Below, piece by piece: positions 60,734 through 64,000 of a DNA stretch of 64,000 nt. The DNA is from Alloscardovia macacae. GTDB taxonomy: Bacteria; Actinomycetota; Actinomycetes; Actinomycetales; Bifidobacteriaceae. The DNA lies in assembly GCF_002259705.1 (NCBI RefSeq), contig NZ_MWWT01000008.1, positions 62,001-126,000 of the forward strand. The letters are read 5' to 3'. The notes beneath the pieces are model-generated. The model did not search any database. It saw only the letters and a list, made by a program, of their open reading frames with translations, and was not told the DNA's origin. Position numbers and translations under genes: made by a program. The first letter of the stretch is position 1. Each line of letters begins with the position of its first letter.

Positions 60734-63058
60734 TTACTGACGGTGCAGACCTCGGCACTCCCCCGAATGACGCTGCGTACGTATGCGCATGCACATCATA
60801 CCCAGCGCGACTGCACAGAGTGCCGCCATGCTTGCTGTACGAATATCACTACCCGTACGAGCGAGCTGCTTCGGTTCCTCTGTCGTCTTCTTTCCTGTCG
60901 TCACAGGCGCTGGATTTTCTGCCTTCTCCGACTTCTTCGGACCCGACGGCTCTTCAGAAGACTGCGGGTCCTCTGGGTCAGTCGGATCCGATGGCTCTGG
61001 CGTCTCAGGATTCTTCGGCTCTACAGAGCGATCCGTCGGCGGCACTGGAGGCGCAGGAGGCGACGGCACTTCTGGCGTCGGGTCTTCGCCCTTAGGCTTG
61101 TCCGGGCTGGACGGCTCGAATGGTGTCGGATCCTCTGGCTGAGCAGGAGTCTCTGGCTCAGGATCCTTCGGCTCTTCATTCTTCGGATCATCCTCCTTTG
61201 GCTTATCAGGATCAGAAGGCTCAACTGGCTTCGGCACTTCATGCTTCGGCGTCACCGGCTGAGGGTCTTCTGGCTGAGGATCTTCTGGCACGTTTGGTTC
61301 CGTAGGATCCGGATTTTCCGGCTCCTCAGGCTTCGTCGGCTCTTCCGGCTCGCCCGGCTTCGTCGGCTCTTCCGGCTCGCCCGGCTCTGGATCTTCCGGA
61401 TCTTCCGGTTCCACCGGCTTCACCGGTGTATCTTGTGTATTTATCACGGTGAATCCGCTTTCCGCATCGCCCGTTACCGCTGGGATATATCCGTCCATCG
61501 CGTCTTCGCGCACGGTATAGTGGATGAGCTCGTTCTCCGTCGTGTACTTATCGAGGTCGGCGAAGATGTGCTGCCAGGAGGTGGAGGAATTGAGCTCAGC
61601 AGATGCTACTTCCGCGCCGTCCGCGTACAAATGCACGCGCGCGGACTGACCAGCAGCACCCACCCACTCTTTGCGCACGGATATGGATATCGTCTCGCGC
61701 GAAACGAGCGAATCGACGGCATAGACCTCGACAGGATGCACCGGTGTATCGTGTTCGTGATAATCCCAACGATGCGTTTCGCCGCCGTTCACGTTCACCG
61801 TATCCGCGATGATGCTGCCGTCCACGTTCTGCCCCACGTTCACCGTATCGCCCACGGCGAGCAGGCTGCCCTGGAAACGCGCGCGGTTGATGTTCAGCGT
61901 CTGCCCGGCCGCGCGGTTCGCGAAGTTCCAGAGCAGCACGGCGTCGCTGAAGTCCTCGGTTTCCTTATTCGGACGGTCCGTTCCGTCTGTATAGTGCAAT
62001 TTTATCTCTGCCCCCACGTTCACGTCCGAAGCGCCTGCCGTATCGACGTTCACGACCACGTTCGTGCCATTCTTTTCCAGGCCCGTAATGGTGATGGGAC
62101 GGTCACGCTCTATCTCATCGCGTGTGAGCGTCACATAGATAGTGGAACTTCCAGCCTTCACCTGTTCCGGTGTGATGCTGAACTCGTGATGCTCCGTGTT
62201 CGGCACGCAGCCCGCCACGCTTTTCGTCTCCACGAAGTAGTACTTCCCTACAGGAAGATTCGTGACGTGGATCTGACCCTGCACGGTGGTCAGACCGGAC
62301 TTCAGCGGAGCATTTTCGCCCTCTTTATAGAGGTCATAAACCGCACCGTCGAGCAGTTCTTTCTTCTCATTTGTGCTCGTGAGGGTGACCGAGCCAAGCG
62401 TGTCACGTTCACTCGCGGCAGCGCTCACATCCACGTAGCGGTTATTCTCATCGGAAAAATCTTTTTTCACGCCTTCCGTTTGCGGATGTGTGGCCAGAGT
62501 GGTGGATGTCTTCTGCAGAGAAGCAAACTCGCTGTCGAAGTTAATATACTTCGTATCCTTTTCCTGAATGATTTCATCTGCATTCACGTGGTCGAGTTTG
62601 TTATTATTTGCGGCTATCTTATGCCCGTTATCGACTGTGGTGAGAGCCACATCTTTACCGAAGATGACAGTGTTTTTACGTTTTCCCTGAGCGCTGACGA
62701 AAGAGCTGCTCTGGAGGAAATCCGTCTGTCCTATGTAGTGGATGTCATTATCCAGGAGATTTTCTCGGATTCCAGTACCGAAATTACTCTGAGCTGTGAG
62801 ATGATCGACTGCTACATTTCCATTCACATGAGCGCTAAGCTTAGCTTTATGAGCGAAAATATGGAAATTCTGAGCTAATCCGAGCTGACCGGTTCGATGT
62901 AAGCTCTCGAGTGGGTTAAGCGTTTTACTCGTGCTTCCCGAGGTTCCAGATGACGGAGAGCTAGGTTTCTCCAGCGCCTGAGCGCTGCACATACCTCCTA
63001 TGCTCATCGCGACTACTAACATCAGTGTTATAGCGTATGCGCTTAGTTTCTTCTTCAT
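60734..63058 (-). CDS. Cell-wall-anchored protein: choice-of-anchor A, SpaA/Cna-B, Pro-rich stalk, LARTG
   Basis: 774 residues. A signal peptide (MKKKLSAYAITLMLVVAMSI, cleavage near AQALE) precedes a choice-of-anchor-A domain starting LGLAQNFHIFAHKAKLSAHV (about 58-215). A SpaA-like domain (about 220-315: GAVYDLYKEGENAPL, LPVGKYYFVETK) interrupts it, and it resumes with LLWNFANRAAG and GSIIADTVNV (about 380-440). One Cna-B domain (about 455-545) keeps VRKEW, YTVRE and an NTQ end. A long Pro/Glu/Lys stalk (about 545-730), LARTG at 732-736, a hydrophobic helix and basic tail complete a sortase substrate. Surface adhesin is likely. Confidence 0.92.
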   Translation of the reverse strand: MKKKLSAYAITLMLVVAMSIGGMCSAQALEKPSSPSSGTSGSTSKTLNPLESLHRTGQLGLAQNFHIFAHKAKLSAHVNGNVAVDHLTAQSNFGTGIRENLLDNDIHYIGQTDFLQSSSFVSAQGKRKNTVIFGKDVALTTVDNGHKIAANNNKLDHVNADEIIQEKDTKYINFDSEFASLQKTSTTLATHPQTEGVKKDFSDENNRYVDVSAAASERDTLGSVTLTSTNEKKELLDGAVYDLYKEGENAPLKSGLTTVQGQIHVTNLPVGKYYFVETKSVAGCVPNTEHHEFSITPEQVKAGSSTIYVTLTRDEIERDRPITITGLEKNGTNVVVNVDTAGASDVNVGAEIKLHYTDGTDRPNKETEDFSDAVLLWNFANRAAGQTLNINRARFQGSLLAVGDTVNVGQNVDGSIIADTVNVNGGETHRWDYHEHDTPVHPVEVYAVDSLVSRETISISVRKEWVGAAGQSARVHLYADGAEVASAELNSSTSWQHIFADLDKYTTENELIHYTVREDAMDGYIPAVTGDAESGFTVINTQDTPVKPVEPEDPEDPEPGEPEEPTKPGEPEEPTKPEEPENPDPTEPNVPEDPQPEDPQPVTPKHEVPKPVEPSDPDKPKEDDPKNEEPKDPEPETPAQPEDPTPFEPSSPDKPKGEDPTPEVPSPPAPPVPPTDRSVEPKNPETPEPSDPTDPEDPQSSEEPSGPKKSEKAENPAPVTTGKKTTEEPKQLARTGSDIRTASMAALCAVALGMMCMRIRTQRHSGECRGLHRQ

Positions 63059-63162
63059 TTATCCCTTTTTCTGTTTTTCTTCTGTTATCTTTTCCATCAC
63101 TGCAAAAGTCTCTCACTCATGAAAGCGAAAGATAACATGGAAGCTTAGCAGATAAAAGAGAC

Positions 63163-63188
63163 AAAAAGGGGCCTTTCTCAGGTCCCTT
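63163..63188 (-). terminator. Terminator of gmk
   Basis: On the minus strand AAGGGACC and GGCCCCTT pair with one mismatch around TGAGAAA and are followed by TTTTTG, 10 bp after the gmk stop codon. Confidence 0.75.
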
Positions 63189-63197
63189 ACATCGCAC

Positions 63198-63797
63198 TTA
63201 TTTCTCGCCGCCCATCGCTTTTTCGAAGACACTCCACAGCTCTGCTGCTGCACGGTCCACTTCATCATTCACGATGACCACGTCAAACTCATCCTGCAGC
63301 TCGAGCTCATGGCGAGCAGTCTGCAGACGGCGCTGCTGCTGCTCTTCAGTCTCCGTGCCGCGGCCCTTCAGACGTGCTTCCAGCTCTTCGAAAGAGGGAG
63401 GGGCGAGGAAGACGAAAATTGGCTCTAAACCGAGCTCAGCAGCACGCGCACGTACAGCATGCACGCCCTGCACGTCTATCTCCAGCATGGACGGAACGCC
63501 CGCGCGCAGATGCTCGAAGACCGGCGTGGACGGCGTGCCATAATGATGCACACCGTGAACAATAGCCGTCTCGAGGAACTCGCCTTCCGCTTCCTTCGCC
63601 GCGAACTCATCCGGCGTCATAAAGAAGTAATTGACGCCATTTACCTCGCCGGGACGAGGATCCCTAGTCGTCGCGGACACGCTCAGCCAGATGTCCGGAT
63701 GGTCTTCGAAAAGCTTCTTCTCCACGGTCCCCTTCCCCACGGCTGTAGGGCCAGCGAGGACTACGAGACGATTCGTATGTTCAGTGTGCTCAGTCAT
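63198..63797 (-). CDS. gmk: Guanylate kinase
   Basis: 199 residues from the start at 63797. The P-loop is GPTAVGKGT (family: GPSGVGKGT). SVSATTRDPRPGEVNGVNYFF binds GMP, and LEIDVQGVHAVRA follows. It converts GMP to GDP. TACAGT lies seven bases before the ATG and AAAGAG only one base away, so the mRNA may be leaderless. Longer readings add poorly coding residues. In mycobacteria rpoZ follows gmk; here about 15 kb of other genes lie between them. Confidence 0.95.
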   Translation of the reverse strand: MTEHTEHTNRLVVLAGPTAVGKGTVEKKLFEDHPDIWLSVSATTRDPRPGEVNGVNYFFMTPDEFAAKEAEGEFLETAIVHGVHHYGTPSTPVFEHLRAGVPSMLEIDVQGVHAVRARAAELGLEPIFVFLAPPSFEELEARLKGRGTETEEQQQRRLQTARHELELQDEFDVVIVNDEVDRAAAELWSVFEKAMGGEK

Positions 63798-63904
63798 ACT
63801 CTTTACTGTACTCGGAGAGGGGGAAAGCTCGTATCTCGTCCTGTGCATCTCGAGCAGAAAGCTTCGAGAGATCACAGTCGAGTAGAGGAAAAATTGGACT
63901 AAAA

Positions 63905-63945
63905 AATAAAAAGGCTGAGGAGCGAACCGTCACTCCTCAGCCTTT
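63905..63945 (-). terminator. Terminator of the gene upstream of gmk
   Basis: On the minus strand AAAGGCTGAGGAG and CTCCTCAGCCTTT form a perfect 13-bp stem with a 10-base loop and run into TTTTTATTTTTT. It shows that a minus-strand gene ends just to the right. Confidence 0.9.
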
Positions 63946-63972
63946 CTCAGCCTTCAGACGCCTTACAGCAGC

Positions 63973-64000
63973 CTACGCTGCATCCAGTTCATGCAGACGC
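63973..64000 (-). CDS. C-terminal tail of a gene running off the window
   Basis: The minus-strand frame closing at TAG 63973-63975 reads RLHELDAA before the stop. A second open frame ends at TAA 63963-63965 (MQRRLL), so the frame is not certain. The existence of a gene is supported by the strong terminator at 63905-63945. Too short to identify. Confidence 0.3.

Overview
The window looks like the chromosome of a moderately GC-rich actinobacterium, most likely a member of the Bifidobacteriaceae. The reasons are a complete Pup ligase/depupylase/ATPase locus with no 20S proteasome genes beside it, HspR-type (HAIR) heat-shock sites in front of clpC and groEL, a helicase-dead PriA, the actinobacterial order rpoZ-metK-priA-fmt-rsmB, WXG100 proteins, and several starts that look leaderless. 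The family assignment is inference; the phylum is well supported.

Layout. 1-1.75 kb: start of a secreted beta-helix surface protein (minus strand, runs off the window) behind a promoter whose spacer holds an 11-bp G/C tract. 1.8-4.7 kb: FMN riboswitch, ribU and a fused ECF A-A'-T protein (riboflavin uptake). 4.96-10.1 kb: clpC, a tandem universal stress protein, a DUF3027 protein and a degenerate cold-shock protein. 10.4-14.0 kb: PhoP/PhoR-like two-component system with a divergent WXG100 gene. 14.2-17.5 kb: groEL, a LytR_C-domain protein, ung. 17.6-24.7 kb: MoxR, DUF58, a small membrane protein, two VWA membrane proteins and a Ser-rich membrane protein, followed by a second WXG100 gene and a WXG-like/alpha-beta-hydrolase protein. 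24.7-29.5 kb: purB, a large flippase-like membrane protein with a pseudokinase-like middle, and hup. 29.5-33.6 kb: a 1349-residue cell-wall protein with nine Cna-B repeats and an LARTG anchor. 33.7-39.4 kb (minus): mpa, dop, an inositol-monophosphatase-like protein, pup, pafA. 39.6-41.0 kb: small membrane protein, a probable pseudogene and a DUF3800 protein. 41.1-48.3 kb: serB, then rsmB, fmt, priA, metK and rpoZ on the minus strand. 48.4-50.3 kb: ilvD. 50.4-56.9 kb: an accessory region with a secreted protein/membrane protein pair, a secreted amidase-like enzyme and three paralogous multi-spanning membrane proteins plus a short one. 57.0-60.4 kb: LacI regulator, nucleoside hydrolase and ribokinase (nucleoside/ribose salvage). 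60.7-63.1 kb: a second LARTG-anchored protein (choice-of-anchor-A, SpaA/Cna-B, Pro-rich stalk). 63.2-64.0 kb: gmk and the tail of another gene.

The most interesting signals are (i) a promoter element of about 65 bp shared by the two WXG100 loci, with (C/T)CACAT direct repeats at 10-bp period like an OmpR/PhoP-family site, one copy lying beside the PhoP-like regulator gene; (ii) the G11 tract lying exactly between -35 and -10 of the first surface-protein gene, the architecture of a phase-variable promoter; (iii) a pupylation locus in which a phosphatase-like protein lacking a metal-binding Asp sits between dop and pup, and whose ATPase lacks the C-terminal proteasome-docking tail; (iv) an undescribed paralogous membrane-protein family with a conserved SDALTGT motif beside a secreted amidase-like protein; (v) about 15 kb separating gmk from rpoZ, genes that are neighbours in mycobacteria.

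Limits: no database search or structure prediction was possible. All family calls rest on motifs read by eye, and residue positions are approximate.
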